A stretch of 64,000 nt of DNA from Herminiimonas fonticola (GTDB lineage: Bacteria; Pseudomonadota; Gammaproteobacteria; Burkholderiales; Burkholderiaceae_D). Below the pieces are notes generated by a model that was not told the origin of the DNA, ran no database searches, and saw only the letters and a program-made list of their open reading frames with translations. This document shows positions 44,756-55,650 of this stretch, piece by piece (position 1 is the stretch's first letter; each line of letters begins with the position of its first letter). The DNA lies in assembly GCF_003293745.1 (NCBI RefSeq), contig NZ_PTLZ01000002.1:248001-312000 (forward strand), given 5' to 3'. The translations under genes and the position numbers were made by a program.

Positions 44756-47092
44756 ATGACAAAGACAAGTACAACCTATACCCGCAAGACCGATTCAACA
44801 AAAGACCAGCCTTTGCCTGGCAAACTCGTGCGACTGTTGTCAGAGGCACGCTGGTTTATCCTCGCCGCCGTCACGGTTTATCTGATTCTGATTTTTCTGA
44901 CTTACTCGCCGGCTGATCCTAGCTGGTCGCATGCGAGCGTCGTTCCCAAGCTGCATAACCTCGGTGGTCGTGCCGGCGCATGGCTGGCTGATTTGTTGCT
45001 GTTTATTTTCGGTTTCTCGGCCTGGTGGTTGTGCATCTTTTCGCTGCGGTTGGTCTGGCTGGGTTATCGCCGCCTGTCGCAACGCTTCCTGTTGAAAAAA
45101 GAGCCTGAACCTGAGCATAGGCATGAAGGTTTGATTCGCGGCATTGGATTCTTCCTGCTGATGGTAGGCAGCGTCGCGCTTGAATATTTGCGCATGTACA
45201 GCTTGAAGGCGGCCTTGCCGAATGCGCCAGGCGGCGTGTTGGGTAGATTGATAGGCAGTGCGGCGGAAGACGCTTTCGGTTTCATGGGCGCGACCTTGCT
45301 GCTGTTATTGCTGTTCGGTTTGGGTTTCAGCTTGTTCTTCCACGTGTCATGGTTGGGCGTGGCCGAACGCATAGGTGAAACGATAGAGCTGATATTGCAG
45401 GCGATCCGCAATCTGTATGGCGCACGCGAAGATCGCAAGGTCGGCGTCGTCGCCGCAGTCAAACGCGAAGAAGTGGTTGTGCACGAACGTGCAAAAATCG
45501 TCGATGCAGCACCTATGCGTATCGAGCCGCAAATCGTCGCTGTGCCGAAATCGGATCGCGTTGAAAAAGAACGTCAGGTTTCGTTGTTCAACGATTTACC
45601 GGATACCAATCTGCCGCCACTTTCGCTGCTGGATGAAGCGCCGCAATTGCAGGAAACCGTCAGCATAGAGACACTGGAATTCACCAGTCGTTTGATCGAG
45701 AAAAAGCTTTCCGACTTCGGCATTACGGTCAAAGTGGTTGCAGCCTATCCTGGTCCGGTGGTCACGCGTTACGAAATTGAACCGGCGACCGGCGTCAAGG
45801 GCAGCCAGATCGTCGGCCTCGCACGCGATCTGGCGCGCTCGTTGTCGCTGACCTCGATACGCGTGGTGGAAACAATTCCTGGCAAAAATTACATGGCGCT
45901 GGAATTGCCGAATCCCAAGCGCCAGATTGTGCGTTTGACCGAGATCATCAGCTCCAAAGTCTACAACGACAGTCACTCCAGCCTGACGATCGCATTGGGC
46001 AAGGACATTGCCGGTAATCCAGTCGTTGCCGATCTGGCGAAGATGCCGCATTTGCTGGTAGCCGGTACGACAGGCTCGGGTAAATCGGTGGGTATCAACG
46101 CGACTATTCTGTCGCTGCTCTACAAGTCCGATCCGAATCAGGTGCGTTTGATCCTGATCGATCCGAAGATGCTGGAATTGTCGATTTACGAAGGCATCCC
46201 GCATCTGCTGGCACCAGTTGTTACCGATATGCGTCAAGCAGGTCACGCGCTCAACTGGGGCGTCAACGAGATGGAGCGCCGCTATAAATTGATGAGCAAG
46301 TTAGGTGTGCGTAACCTTGCCGGCTACAACACCAAGATCGCCGAAGCGGAAAAGAATGAACAGAAGATTCCGAACCCGTTCAGCCTGACACCGGATGAAC
46401 CTGAGCCGCTGGAAAAATTACCAACCATCGTCATCATCATCGACGAGCTGGCCGATCTTATGATGGTAGTCGGTAAAAAAGTTGAAGAATTGATTGCACG
46501 TATTGCACAAAAAGCACGTGCTGCCGGTATCCACTTGATTCTGGCGACACAGCGCCCATCTGTAGACGTGATCACAGGTTTGATCAAGGCGAATATTCCC
46601 ACGCGTATTGCATTCCAGGTCAGCAGCAAGATCGATTCACGCACGATTCTGGATCAAATGGGCGCGGAAGCATTGCTCGGTATGGGTGACATGTTGTACA
46701 TGCCGCCGGGCACGGGTTTGCCTGTGCGTGTGCATGGCGCCTTCGTTTCGGATGAGGAAGTGCATCGCGTGGTTGATCACCTGAAGGCGCAAGGTGAACC
46801 AAACTACATAGAAGGCATCCTAGAAGGAGGCGTTGCAGAAGATGGCGACTTGACCCTGAGTGCTGAAGGCGGTGTCGGTGGTGGCGAAGCGGATGCGCTT
46901 TACGATCAGGCTGTTGCCATTGTGCTCAAGAATCGCCGGGCTTCGATTTCGCTGGTGCAACGCCATTTGCGTATCGGCTATAACCGCGCCGCTCGTCTGC
47001 TGGAACAGATGGAGCAAAGCGGTCTGGTCTCAACCATGCAATCCAACGGCAACCGGGAAATTCTGGTGCCTGCCGGGAATGCAGCTGAATAG
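44756..47092 (+). CDS. ftsK: DNA translocase FtsK
   Basis: 778 residues. Four N-terminal membrane helices (about residues 30-200), a short linker, then the RecA-like motor with Walker [13 protein letters not shown] near residue 440 and Walker [12 protein letters not shown]. The C-terminal winged-helix gamma domain ([20 protein letters not shown]) reads KOPS sites. It pumps chromosome ends through the division septum and activates XerCD. The linker is short compared with E. coli FtsK (1329 aa). lolA follows 9 bases later, implying one transcript. Confidence 0.97.
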   Translation: MTKTSTTYTRKTDSTKDQPLPGKLVRLLSEARWFILAAVTVYLILIFLTYSPADPSWSHASVVPKLHNLGGRAGAWLADLLLFIFGFSAWWLCIFSLRLVWLGYRRLSQRFLLKKEPEPEHRHEGLIRGIGFFLLMVGSVALEYLRMYSLKAALPNAPGGVLGRLIGSAAEDAFGFMGATLLLLLLFGLGFSLFFHVSWLGVAERIGETIELILQAIRNLYGAREDRKVGVVAAVKREEVVVHERAKIVDAAPMRIEPQIVAVPKSDRVEKERQVSLFNDLPDTNLPPLSLLDEAPQLQETVSIETLEFTSRLIEKKLSDFGITVKVVAAYPGPVVTRYEIEPATGVKGSQIVGLARDLARSLSLTSIRVVETIPGKNYMALELPNPKRQIVRLTEIISSKVYNDSHSSLTIALGKDIAGNPVVADLAKMPHLLVAGTTGSGKSVGINATILSLLYKSDPNQVRLILIDPKMLELSIYEGIPHLLAPVVTDMRQAGHALNWGVNEMERRYKLMSKLGVRNLAGYNTKIAEAEKNEQKIPNPFSLTPDEPEPLEKLPTIVIIIDELADLMMVVGKKVEELIARIAQKARAAGIHLILATQRPSVDVITGLIKANIPTRIAFQVSSKIDSRTILDQMGAEALLGMGDMLYMPPGTGLPVRVHGAFVSDEEVHRVVDHLKAQGEPNYIEGILEGGVAEDGDLTLSAEGGVGGGEADALYDQAVAIVLKNRRASISLVQRHLRIGYNRAARLLEQMEQSGLVSTMQSNGNREILVPAGNAAE

Positions 47093-47101
47093 AAAGACCT
47101 C

Positions 47102-47794
47102 ATGAAAAAATATTCTCAACAAAATAATCCGAAACAGAAATCGCTGGTGGCAAAAGCACTAGACCTGCGCGTCGCATTGTTCGCTACGGCTCTGGTAGCA
47201 GGCGCATTGTTTTTGACATCGCAAGCGCATGCAGCAGCGCTTGATCAGTTCAAATCCTTCGTGGCATCGACGCAATCTGCAAAGGGTGAGTTCACGCAGC
47301 AATTGGTCAAAGTCGAAAGCGGTGTGAGCAAGGTATCGAATAAATCCTCAGGTACATTCAGCTTTGCACGTCCGGGTAAATTCATCTGGACTTATCAAAA
47401 ACCGTACGAGCAATTGTTGCAGGCAGATGGTGAAAAGCTCTACATCTATGATAAAGATTTGAATCAAGTCACGATCAAGAAGCTGGGCGACGCGCTCGGC
47501 TCGTCACCCGCTGCGATCTTGTTCGGCAGCAACGATCTGGAAAAGAATTTCACTTTGAAAGAAGCCGGCACCAAGAATGGTCTGGAATGGCTGCAAGCGA
47601 CACCGAAAGCCAAAGACACGACTTTCGATCACATCGGTATAGGCCTGCGCAACGGCGTGCCGGAAGCGATGGAATTGCGTGATTCCTTCGGTCAGGTTTC
47701 TCTGCTTTCATTTACCAAGTTTGAAAAAAATCCTGCGATGCCTGCAATGCAGTTCAAATTTACAGTGCCGAAAGGCGCGGACGTTTTTCAGTAA
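47102..47794 (+). CDS. lolA: outer-membrane lipoprotein carrier LolA
   Basis: 230 residues with an unusually long signal peptide. About 30 polar and basic residues precede the hydrophobic core [18 protein letters not shown], with cleavage near residue 45. The mature chain has [35 protein letters not shown] and [11 protein letters not shown]-type blocks of LolA. It ferries lipoproteins across the periplasm from LolCDE to LolB. It lies between ftsK and rarA as in E. coli. Confidence 0.95.
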   Translation: MKKYSQQNNPKQKSLVAKALDLRVALFATALVAGALFLTSQAHAAALDQFKSFVASTQSAKGEFTQQLVKVESGVSKVSNKSSGTFSFARPGKFIWTYQKPYEQLLQADGEKLYIYDKDLNQVTIKKLGDALGSSPAAILFGSNDLEKNFTLKEAGTKNGLEWLQATPKAKDTTFDHIGIGLRNGVPEAMELRDSFGQVSLLSFTKFEKNPAMPAMQFKFTVPKGADVFQ

Positions 47795-47823
47795 CTTATT
47801 TTTAGTAGAACTTAAAGTGACTG

Positions 47824-47893
47824 CTTGCGAGATACGCAAGCCAAGCATGTTGAGGTACAGTGCGACGCCAGTTTGATTTTTCGACTGGCGTCG
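47824..47893. promoter_or_regulatory. two hairpins between lolA and rarA
   Basis: CTTGCG-AGATA-CGCAAG (47824-47840) and a perfect 10-bp CGACGCCAGT...ACTGGCGTCG (47863-47893). No proper T-run follows. They may be a weak terminator or processing signals. Confidence 0.4.
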
Positions 47894-47939
47894 ATTTCAT
47901 TCTCGCTATCGAAGCATATTTCCAGCGTCAAATTTATTC

Positions 47940-49232
47940 ATGAGTTTTATCCCTCTCGCCGAACGGCTACGCCCGCATACCCTTGACGAAGTCATAGGGC
48001 AGCAGCACATCCTTGGTGAAGGCAAGCCTTTGCGCGTGGCGTTCGAATCGGGGGAGCCGCATTCGATGATTCTGTGGGGGCCGCCGGGTGTCGGCAAGAC
48101 GACATTGGCGCGCCTGATGGCTGACAGCTTTCACGCTGATTTCATTGCCTTATCCGCAGTGTTGTCCGGCGTGAAGGATATACGCGAAGCGGTAGAGCGT
48201 GCGGAATTGTCGCGCGGTGCGATGGGGCGACGCACGATATTGTTTGTCGATGAAGTGCATCGCTTCAACAAGAGTCAGCAGGATGCGTTCCTGCCGCATG
48301 TCGAAAGCGGCTTGTTCACCTTCATCGGTGCAACCACTGAAAATCCATCGTTCGAAGTCAATGGCGCATTGCTGTCGCGTGCATCAGTGTATGTGTTGAA
48401 GTCGCTGGATGAAGAAGATCTGGGTGCGATGCTGGATAGGGCGTCCGCTACCGAACTGGATGGACTAAGGTTTACGTCCGATGCCAAAGCGACGCTGATA
48501 GGCAGTGCCGATGGCGACGGCCGCAAGTTGCTGAACAATCTGGAAATCGTTGCACGTGCAGCGCAAGCGAAGAAACTCAATGAAGTCGATGCAGAGTTAT
48601 TGAAAGCCTGCCTCGGGGATGCCTTGCGTCGCTTCGATAAAGGCGGCGATGCGTTTTACGATCAGATTTCTGCTCTACATAAATCGGTACGCGGTTCGAA
48701 TCCCGATGCGTCGCTGTACTGGTTCGTGCGCATGCTGGATGGTGGTGCCGATCCGCGTTATCTGGCGCGCCGTATTGTGCGTATGGCGAGTGAAGATATC
48801 GGCCTGGCCGATCCGCGTGCCTTGCGTTTGACGCTGGACGCTGCCGAAACGTATGAGCGGCTTGGTTCGCCGGAAGGTGAACTGGCCTTGGCGCAGGCGG
48901 TTATCTATCTGGCGTGTGCCGCCAAATCGAATGCGGCGTACAAGGCTTATAACGCAGCGCGCGCGCATGTGACCAAAGATAAATCGCGTTTGGTACCCGA
49001 GCATTTACGCAATGCGCCGACCAAGCTGATGAAAGAACTGGGCTACGGCAAGTTGTATCGTTATGCTCATGATGAGCCAGACGCGTATGCGGCGGATGAA
49101 ACCTATTTGCCGGACGGGATGGTCGAGCCGCACTGGTATCAGCCGACGCCACGTGGGCTGGAAGGCAAGATCGGCGAAAAGCTGGCTTATTTACGTTCGC
49201 TAGATCAGGCAGCGAAGAAAAACAAAAAGTAA
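47940..49232 (+). CDS. rarA: replication-associated recombination ATPase RarA
   Basis: 430 residues, AAA+ clamp-loader-like (MgsA/WRNIP1 family). It has IGQQHILGEGKPLR, Walker A WGPPGVGKTTLARLM near residue 47, Walker B ILFVDEVHRFNKSQQDAFLP and the C-terminal tetramerisation region YKAYNAARAHV. It acts at stalled replication forks. Neighbours lolA and serS are the same as in E. coli. Confidence 0.96.
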   Translation: MSFIPLAERLRPHTLDEVIGQQHILGEGKPLRVAFESGEPHSMILWGPPGVGKTTLARLMADSFHADFIALSAVLSGVKDIREAVERAELSRGAMGRRTILFVDEVHRFNKSQQDAFLPHVESGLFTFIGATTENPSFEVNGALLSRASVYVLKSLDEEDLGAMLDRASATELDGLRFTSDAKATLIGSADGDGRKLLNNLEIVARAAQAKKLNEVDAELLKACLGDALRRFDKGGDAFYDQISALHKSVRGSNPDASLYWFVRMLDGGADPRYLARRIVRMASEDIGLADPRALRLTLDAAETYERLGSPEGELALAQAVIYLACAAKSNAAYKAYNAARAHVTKDKSRLVPEHLRNAPTKLMKELGYGKLYRYAHDEPDAYAADETYLPDGMVEPHWYQPTPRGLEGKIGEKLAYLRSLDQAAKKNKK

Positions 49233-49325
49233 GTGATTGAATCGCCGTCTAAATCGTCAGATCGCCAATCTTCGCTGGTAATCAGGCTGGGCCTGACCAC
49301 ATCCTTGCTGATGTTTTCTTCTGAT

Positions 49326-49541
49326 TTATTCTGTATCACCAGATTTGGAAGAAAACCGGATTTTGATTTGTTTGATGAAGGCGTAAGCCGCACCAAGACT
49401 AATGCCGCCAGCTATTCCATAGCCGATGCCGCCGCCATGCAATAAATATTGCCTGCCACTCCACATGGCGATGCCGACTGCAAGCGTCAAACCAACGATC
49501 AGGATGGAAAAGGGAATAGGGCGCGGCGCTTGATCTTTCAT
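49326..49541 (-). CDS. small predicted membrane protein
   Basis: 71 residues from the ATG at 49541. A longer frame to 49655 exists, but its extra residues overlap the serS promoter region and look non-coding. Two hydrophobic segments (PFSILIVGLTLAVGIAMW and GGGIGYGIAGGISLGAAYAF) end in a short basic and polar tail. It is wedged between rarA and serS on the opposite strand. Not recognised. Confidence 0.5.
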   Translation of the reverse strand: MKDQAPRPIPFSILIVGLTLAVGIAMWSGRQYLLHGGGIGYGIAGGISLGAAYAFIKQIKIRFSSKSGDTE

Positions 49542-49666
49542 GATGTTCTGTTTGCTGGCGTTTAAGAATACGCAATGGTAACGCAGGCCATGGCAATGGT
49601 GAACAAGCGATGAATTTTCTCGACTAGCTTGGAATCGCCGCCCGCCTTGGTACAATCTCGTCTTGA

Positions 49667-50983
<1,317 letters not shown>

Positions 50984-51003
50984 GTCGATAGAACATCGAT
51001 GAA

Positions 51004-52998
51004 TTAAAGCAGCGATGCGATCAGTTCAAGTTGTGCTGAATCGTCGTCTGTTTTTTCATTGAGCCACGGTCCCTGGCGACGGTCTATAAAAAGACTGTTC
51101 CCAGGGATTTTTTTCGCCTGTTTTTTTGCATCGGCCATCGCGCTGGCAATTTGATGGTGGGATACATAGTGGCCGGGTTCAATTTTTACCAGTCCTAACG
51201 ATATCGTTACCAGAGCGTGAAATACCTTTTTGCCGCGCCTGTCTTCACTGATGTAACCAGCATTTTTACGATCGTCTTCATTGTAGAAGTCTGGTATCGC
51301 AGCGGCGAAGACATCGAGTATCGTGCGGCAGCGTTCTTCCCAGTCATCATTCTGAAACAGGATGATGAAATCGTCGCCGCCTATATGGCCGACAAAATCA
51401 CGTTGCGGATCGCAGTAGCCGCTCAGGATTTTCCCGGTCAGACGCAGAATGTCATCACCCTTGCGGTAACCGTAGACGTCGTTGTACGGTTTGAAGTGAT
51501 CGAGATCGACATAACAGGCGCAGAACGGTGTGCCGTTCTCCAGCAAACGGTCTATATGTTCGTAGATAGGCACGTTGCCAGGCAATAGCGTCAAGGGATT
51601 GGCGTAGCGCGCGGCGTTGATCTGCATTTGCGTAATTTCGCGCATCAGATCGTGTGCATTGCCCATACCCAGATACTGACCTGCATCGGTGATGATGAAG
51701 CCGTTGAACAAGTGATGGCGGTCGGCGTCGACAATGATCTGGCTCAAGGCATGCAGCGCCGTATTTTTATCCGTAATTAAAGGATTGGAATCCATGAACA
51801 GCGTGCAGGATTTTTTGCCATGCAGTTCGCGCAAATAAGGACGAGCGAAGCGATCAATCAGATTGGCACGCGTGATCAAGCCGATCGGTGTGCCGTTTGA
51901 TACGACAGGCAAGACCTCCAGCGTTGGATCGCTGTTGAACATTTCATAGATGCGATTATTTTGTATGTCTGGCGATACGGATGGCACGCTGCGCAACAGT
52001 TTCAACGCAGTGAGCATTTTGTGCCCGCGTCCGGCCTCATGCGGATAAACGGCTACGCCGTTATGACGCAACAAATTACGCAGGTCGGTAGATATCGTAG
52101 TTGCCGGCAAGGCGGTCGGGCGCGCGATCTTGTAGCCTTGGCCGTAAGCGACGCCCAGATCGCGAATCATCAATAATTCAGCATCGGTTTCTATGCCTTC
52201 TGCAATGACGATGGTGCCGGATTTTTCGGCGATTTCCTGTATCGATCGTACAAATTGCAGCTTGATAGGATCCTGATTGATACCTTGCACGAAGTGCATA
52301 TCGATCTTTACATATTCAGGTCTAAGCTCCGACCACAAACGCAGGCTGGAAAATCCTTCACCCAGATCGTCAATCGCAATCCGGAAGCCCATCGCACGGT
52401 AATGCGTCACCGCTTCGCGCAACAAATCGTAGTCGTATGTTGGCTGACTTTCGGTCAACTCAATGATCACGCGCTCGGGATTGATGCCGACTTCATGGAT
52501 GTAACCCAATGTCTCACCGTGCCTGACGTCAGGTTGCACCAGACATTCAGGACTGACGTTCAAGAACAGCTTTCCTGGCAATTGCAGTTCGGCGAATTTC
52601 TCCAGCGTAATGCGACGGCACAAGTGCTCTACTTCAACACTCAGATTACAGTCGCGCGCCACCTTGAACAGATTCAAAGGCGAGTGCAAGGGACTATCGG
52701 AGGGGCCGCGTATCAGACCTTCGTAGCCTATGATTTCGCCGGTTTGCATGCGAATAATTGGCTGAAAAAGTGGCGTCAACTCACGTTTCTGTATGACTTC
52801 TTTTAGTCGCTGTGCCAGATGGTCGTCTGTTACAGGGTGGCTTTCATGTATCGCGACATCATTGGCGGCGGGTGACAAGTGAGTCTCCTTGGTTCTGAAC
52901 CTTAACGGTTGCGCGAGTGACATCGTACTGATATCGAGTGCGTGCTCTGCGAACGCAATGTGTTCTAGTTCGGATGGCTTTGCAGGTGAAGATGACAT
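51004..52998 (-). CDS. EAL-CBS-GGDEF domain signalling protein
   Basis: 664 residues from the ATG at 52998 (the longer frame starts with TTG). Order: EAL domain (about 90-330, but its signature reads GYEGLIRG rather than EALLR at 115-122), two CBS domains (about 345-480), then GGDEF (about 490-650) with GHIGGDDFIIL in place of GGDEF. The EAL has ELTES, DDLGEGFSSL and IDMHFVQGI, largely preserving metal ligands. The GGDDF variant may retain diguanylate cyclase activity, but this is uncertain. No membrane segment, so it is a cytosolic c-di-GMP protein sensing a nucleotide through CBS. Confidence 0.9.
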   Translation of the reverse strand: MSSSPAKPSELEHIAFAEHALDISTMSLAQPLRFRTKETHLSPAANDVAIHESHPVTDDHLAQRLKEVIQKRELTPLFQPIIRMQTGEIIGYEGLIRGPSDSPLHSPLNLFKVARDCNLSVEVEHLCRRITLEKFAELQLPGKLFLNVSPECLVQPDVRHGETLGYIHEVGINPERVIIELTESQPTYDYDLLREAVTHYRAMGFRIAIDDLGEGFSSLRLWSELRPEYVKIDMHFVQGINQDPIKLQFVRSIQEIAEKSGTIVIAEGIETDAELLMIRDLGVAYGQGYKIARPTALPATTISTDLRNLLRHNGVAVYPHEAGRGHKMLTALKLLRSVPSVSPDIQNNRIYEMFNSDPTLEVLPVVSNGTPIGLITRANLIDRFARPYLRELHGKKSCTLFMDSNPLITDKNTALHALSQIIVDADRHHLFNGFIITDAGQYLGMGNAHDLMREITQMQINAARYANPLTLLPGNVPIYEHIDRLLENGTPFCACYVDLDHFKPYNDVYGYRKGDDILRLTGKILSGYCDPQRDFVGHIGGDDFIILFQNDDWEERCRTILDVFAAAIPDFYNEDDRKNAGYISEDRRGKKVFHALVTISLGLVKIEPGHYVSHHQIASAMADAKKQAKKIPGNSLFIDRRQGPWLNEKTDDDSAQLELIASLL

Positions 52999-53224
52999 CA
53001 AAATAATTCTTCGCTTTATGACGGTATTACGATTGAACAGACTAGTCTCGGCTGAATAGTACTGATGATTTATGACAGGATGATGATAGGAAATATTGCA
53101 TCATTGGCAATGTGACTGCGTAAGTCTGGCGGTCAGAGGAGTGGAGCGCACAGATTGAAAAATCTGATAATGATTTGTCTGCCTGTCGTTCAAGGATGGG
53201 GTTTCCGATTGCAAAATACTCTGA

Positions 53225-53230
53225 TATACT
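53225..53230 (+). promoter_or_regulatory. -10 box of tRNA-Ser promoter
   Basis: TATACT lies 42 bases upstream of the tRNA; TTTCCG at 53202 with a 17-base spacer is a weak -35. Confidence 0.4.
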
Positions 53231-53272
53231 CTTTCCCTTCACTGCATTCGAGCGCAGTGATAGACCCAATTA

Positions 53273-53362
53273 GGAGAGGTGGCAGAGTGGTCGAATGTAC
53301 CTGACTCGAAATCAGGCGTGCGTGCGAACGTACCGAGGGTTCGAATCCCTCTCTCTCCTCCA
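53273..53362 (+). tRNA. tRNA-Ser (CGA)
   Basis: 90 nt with the long variable arm of class II tRNAs. Acceptor GGAGAGG/TCTCTCC. The anticodon stem CCTGA/TCAGG encloses the loop CTCGAAA, giving anticodon CGA. CCA is encoded. Confidence 0.97.
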
Positions 53363-53382
53363 GAATTTGTAGTTCAGTAAAT

Positions 53383-53418
53383 AACCCGCTTCAAGCCAAG
53401 TGCTGACGCGGGTTTTTT
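53383..53418 (+). terminator. tRNA-Ser terminator
   Basis: AACCCGC (53383-53389), an 18-base loop, GCGGGTT (53408-53414), then a T-run. Confidence 0.75.
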
Positions 53419-53445
53419 GCTTTTGCGATGTTTGTATTTAGGTGA

Positions 53446-53663
53446 TTCCAAGCTTGTGACGAAGCGGGGTTAAGTTCAAAGGAAGTTGCTGATGTCGATT
53501 CGTATCCGACATTCCAGCAGCGCATTGAACACGGCATACGTACTACGAATACATGGATTGCAAGGCAAAGTAAGCCTAAGAATGAACTCAATCAGCAAGC
53601 GTGTTGCGTCGGCAGAATTCAAAATGGTTATGTTTAAAAAAGCCGCTTACAAGCGGCTTTTTT
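53446..53663 (+). other. start-less open frame with terminator after tRNA-Ser
   Basis: One plus frame is open from 53446 to a TAA at 53635 (63 codons) but has no ATG and no ribosome-binding site. The translation (for example TTNTWIARQSKPKNEL) looks protein-like and may be a gene remnant. A good terminator, AAAAAAGCCGC-TTACAA-GCGGCTTTTTT (53636-53663), follows immediately, so something here may be or once was transcribed. Not recognised. Confidence 0.35.
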
Positions 53664-53843
53664 GTTGCGCGCTGCATCTTTAAATTGCTCTATTATTACT
53701 CTTGGCTCTTGTAGAGCGCTCTGCTGAGTTTTGACCCTTTAAGCGCAATTAATTTTCAGGTGGATCAGGCACATTCAGTATGTGCAAGTTCATGTAGTCT
53801 CTTTTCATGCCCGGCTTTAGCGGATATTCATAAAGGAATTGCC

Positions 53844-54458
53844 ATGAGCAAAATGAGCGGTGAAAAAGCATCTCAATTGGCCATCAACCTGATCGAAGAG
53901 CAATTGCAGATATTGCCGATTTCGATCGCCATGATCTGGCAGCCGGCTGATGCCGGTAACGTTGAAGAGAGTGTGCTGGCGGAAGTACTTCAAAGAAAGC
54001 CGCGCCTTCTTAAAACCGGTTCTGGCGGGAATATCGCAGCGTCTTACGCCGCAGTTGATCCCGAATGGGATTTTCATGCATCTACGCAAGCTTTGTATTC
54101 AAATCCATTGCAAAAGAATCGCTACTTGCGCGTCGTGATCAGCAATGTTTTGCTGACTGTAGGCTCTTACTTCAAAGAGAACAACATGGCAGCAATGCGG
54201 ACCCCGGAAGTGCAGTTCCTGGGACATGTTTGCAATGCAATTCTCAATGAAAATACTTTCGATATAGAGCCGGGTTATTTGCCGATTGCCACCTTCGACG
54301 GCCTGGTCATTGATAATAAACTTAACGGAACATTGTTGTTTGGGGATGGTGTGACCGAAGGATTTATGGAGTTCGGTGACGCGATCGCATTGCTGCAGTG
54401 GTTGTCACGATTCTTGCGCGGGGAAAAGAATTTTGTTTCCGGCGGCGATGCCGGCTAA
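53844..54458 (+). CDS. hypothetical protein (204 aa)
   Basis: 204 residues from the ATG at 53844, chosen because AAAGGAATTGCC precedes it; the longer frame upstream has no start signal. No membrane helix or signal peptide. Soluble alpha/beta composition with QLAINLIEEQLQILPISIAM near the start, GNIAASYAAVDPEWDFHAST in the middle and AIALLQWLSRFLRG at the C-terminus. Not recognised. It begins a patch of unrecognised genes after tRNA-Ser, suggesting acquired DNA, but there is no integrase. Confidence 0.75.
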   Translation: MSKMSGEKASQLAINLIEEQLQILPISIAMIWQPADAGNVEESVLAEVLQRKPRLLKTGSGGNIAASYAAVDPEWDFHASTQALYSNPLQKNRYLRVVISNVLLTVGSYFKENNMAAMRTPEVQFLGHVCNAILNENTFDIEPGYLPIATFDGLVIDNKLNGTLLFGDGVTEGFMEFGDAIALLQWLSRFLRGEKNFVSGGDAG

Positions 54459-54594
54459 GGCTTGAAGCAAGCAAGTTGATCGGAGGCATTAATGCTCAAG
54501 GTTCCGTCGAATTCTTTTCATGACGAAACTATTCTCTCAAAAATAATTCACTCGTCATTTTATATTTGTAGAAGAGTCGTCGAGCAAATTTTTG

Positions 54595-54795
54595 TCAATA
54601 CAGCGGAATTAAAACCTCTCCGGAAGCCATCCTGAAATTATTCGGATCAGTTGCATCCGGTTCAAGGTATTCCGCTTCATCAGTGACATAACATTCATTG
54701 CCTGGACGGGCATTCGCCGGGATCAATTTGATGACTGTGCAGGTGATGCCTGTGGACTGATTCTTGAACTGACCGATCACGGATGTACTAGACAT
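54595..54795 (-). CDS. small hypothetical protein (66 aa)
   Basis: 66 residues from the ATG at 54795, preceded by TAGGAAGCCAC as ribosome-binding site; the frame runs on to 54891 without support. Soluble, likely beta-rich (VIGQFKNQSTGITCTVIKLI then EVLIPLY). Two cysteines. Not recognised. It lies between the 204-residue unknown and the small-protein trio, on the opposite strand. Confidence 0.6.
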   Translation of the reverse strand: MSSTSVIGQFKNQSTGITCTVIKLIPANARPGNECYVTDEAEYLEPDATDPNNFRMASGEVLIPLY

Positions 54796-55040
54796 GTGGC
54801 TTCCTAGATGACGTGTTTGAATGATAGCGATTACATAGCAACGAAGATGTGATGACAATCCCATAAACATGGGGTGAATGACGTGCTGCAATTATTCTCG
54901 AATCACATGAGCCGCTTAGTTTTGAATGTTCTTGCTGGCTACTCGTTTTTTTTCTTTTCTGTAATGGCTTGAGGAGTAAATGCTGAGAAATGTCTTTTCT
55001 CCGAGCATGCTAGGATGGAATTGTCTGTGAGGAGATAGCC

Positions 55041-55292
55041 ATGCCATCCGAGAAAATTGGCGCTTACGAAGTGGAATATTCTGCTGTTCCTGCCGCCGAT
55101 GGAAAAGGCTGGGTCGCTCATGTCGCCGTCTATGGTCACTCAACCAATCCCATGCACAGGAACTGTATTTTTCCTGATCAGCGTGTTTCATTGGAGTCTG
55201 TCTTCAAGACAAGTGAAGAAGCGGAGGCTGAAGCGCGCAGGGCCGCGGCTGGCTTGCTGGATTCTCACAGCAGTCGCTCTGGCGCTCAATAA
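55041..55292 (+). CDS. small hypothetical protein, trio member 1 (83 aa)
   Basis: 83 residues with leader TGAGGAGATAG before the ATG. Pattern: strand (YEVEYSAVP), turn with DGKGW, strand (VAHVAVYG), a loop, a third strand, then helix TSEEAEAEARRAAAGLL. The DG-turn beta hairpin plus TxEEA helix recurs in the next two genes. No signal peptide. Not recognised; the fold resembles small beta-beta-beta-alpha proteins such as HicB-like domains, by pattern only. Confidence 0.7.
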   Translation: MPSEKIGAYEVEYSAVPAADGKGWVAHVAVYGHSTNPMHRNCIFPDQRVSLESVFKTSEEAEAEARRAAAGLLDSHSSRSGAQ

Positions 55293-55374
55293 GCTTGAGG
55301 CATTGCTAGCGCTGAACCTTTTGCATTCTGCGTATCTCTTATGGAGATAAGAACAGAATAATGAGGAGATAGAC

Positions 55375-55602
55375 ATGAGTGGATTTTTACCAGAACCGCG
55401 ACGCCATGTATTCAAAGCTTACACAACCAAATTGAAGGACGGCACGTTTTCCGGCCATGTTTCTCATGCGATAGAAGGTGAGTCCGGGGGAGTCAAAAGA
55501 ATTTACGATACCGGCATAGTCGGCACCGAACGTGAGGCTCTGGATGAGGCACACGCGTTTATTGCGCGATATGTCGCAGCTCACCCTGAAGGGCGTGAAT
55601 AA
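55375..55602 (+). CDS. small hypothetical protein, trio member 2 (75 aa)
   Basis: 75 residues with the same TGAGGAGATAG leader as member 1. Pattern: FKAYTTKL, turn DGTF, strand SGHVSHAIEG, strand KRIYDTGIVG, helix TEREALDEAHAFIARYVAAH. A short hairpin, TATCTC-TTATG-GAGATA (55333-55349), lies before it. Not recognised. Confidence 0.7.
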   Translation: MSGFLPEPRRHVFKAYTTKLKDGTFSGHVSHAIEGESGGVKRIYDTGIVGTEREALDEAHAFIARYVAAHPEGRE

Positions 55603-55650
55603 TCTGCCTTGTTCAGATGATAGTTAACATATTCAATCAGGAGGCCTGTC

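Noticed and set aside
51004-52998. Protein-like frames antisense to the EAL-CBS-GGDEF gene
   Set aside because: Plus-strand frames at 51217 and 52255 are shadows without start signals or motifs.
53273-53843. Integrated element with attachment site in tRNA-Ser
   Set aside because: No second copy of the tRNA 3' end and no integrase gene were found within the window.
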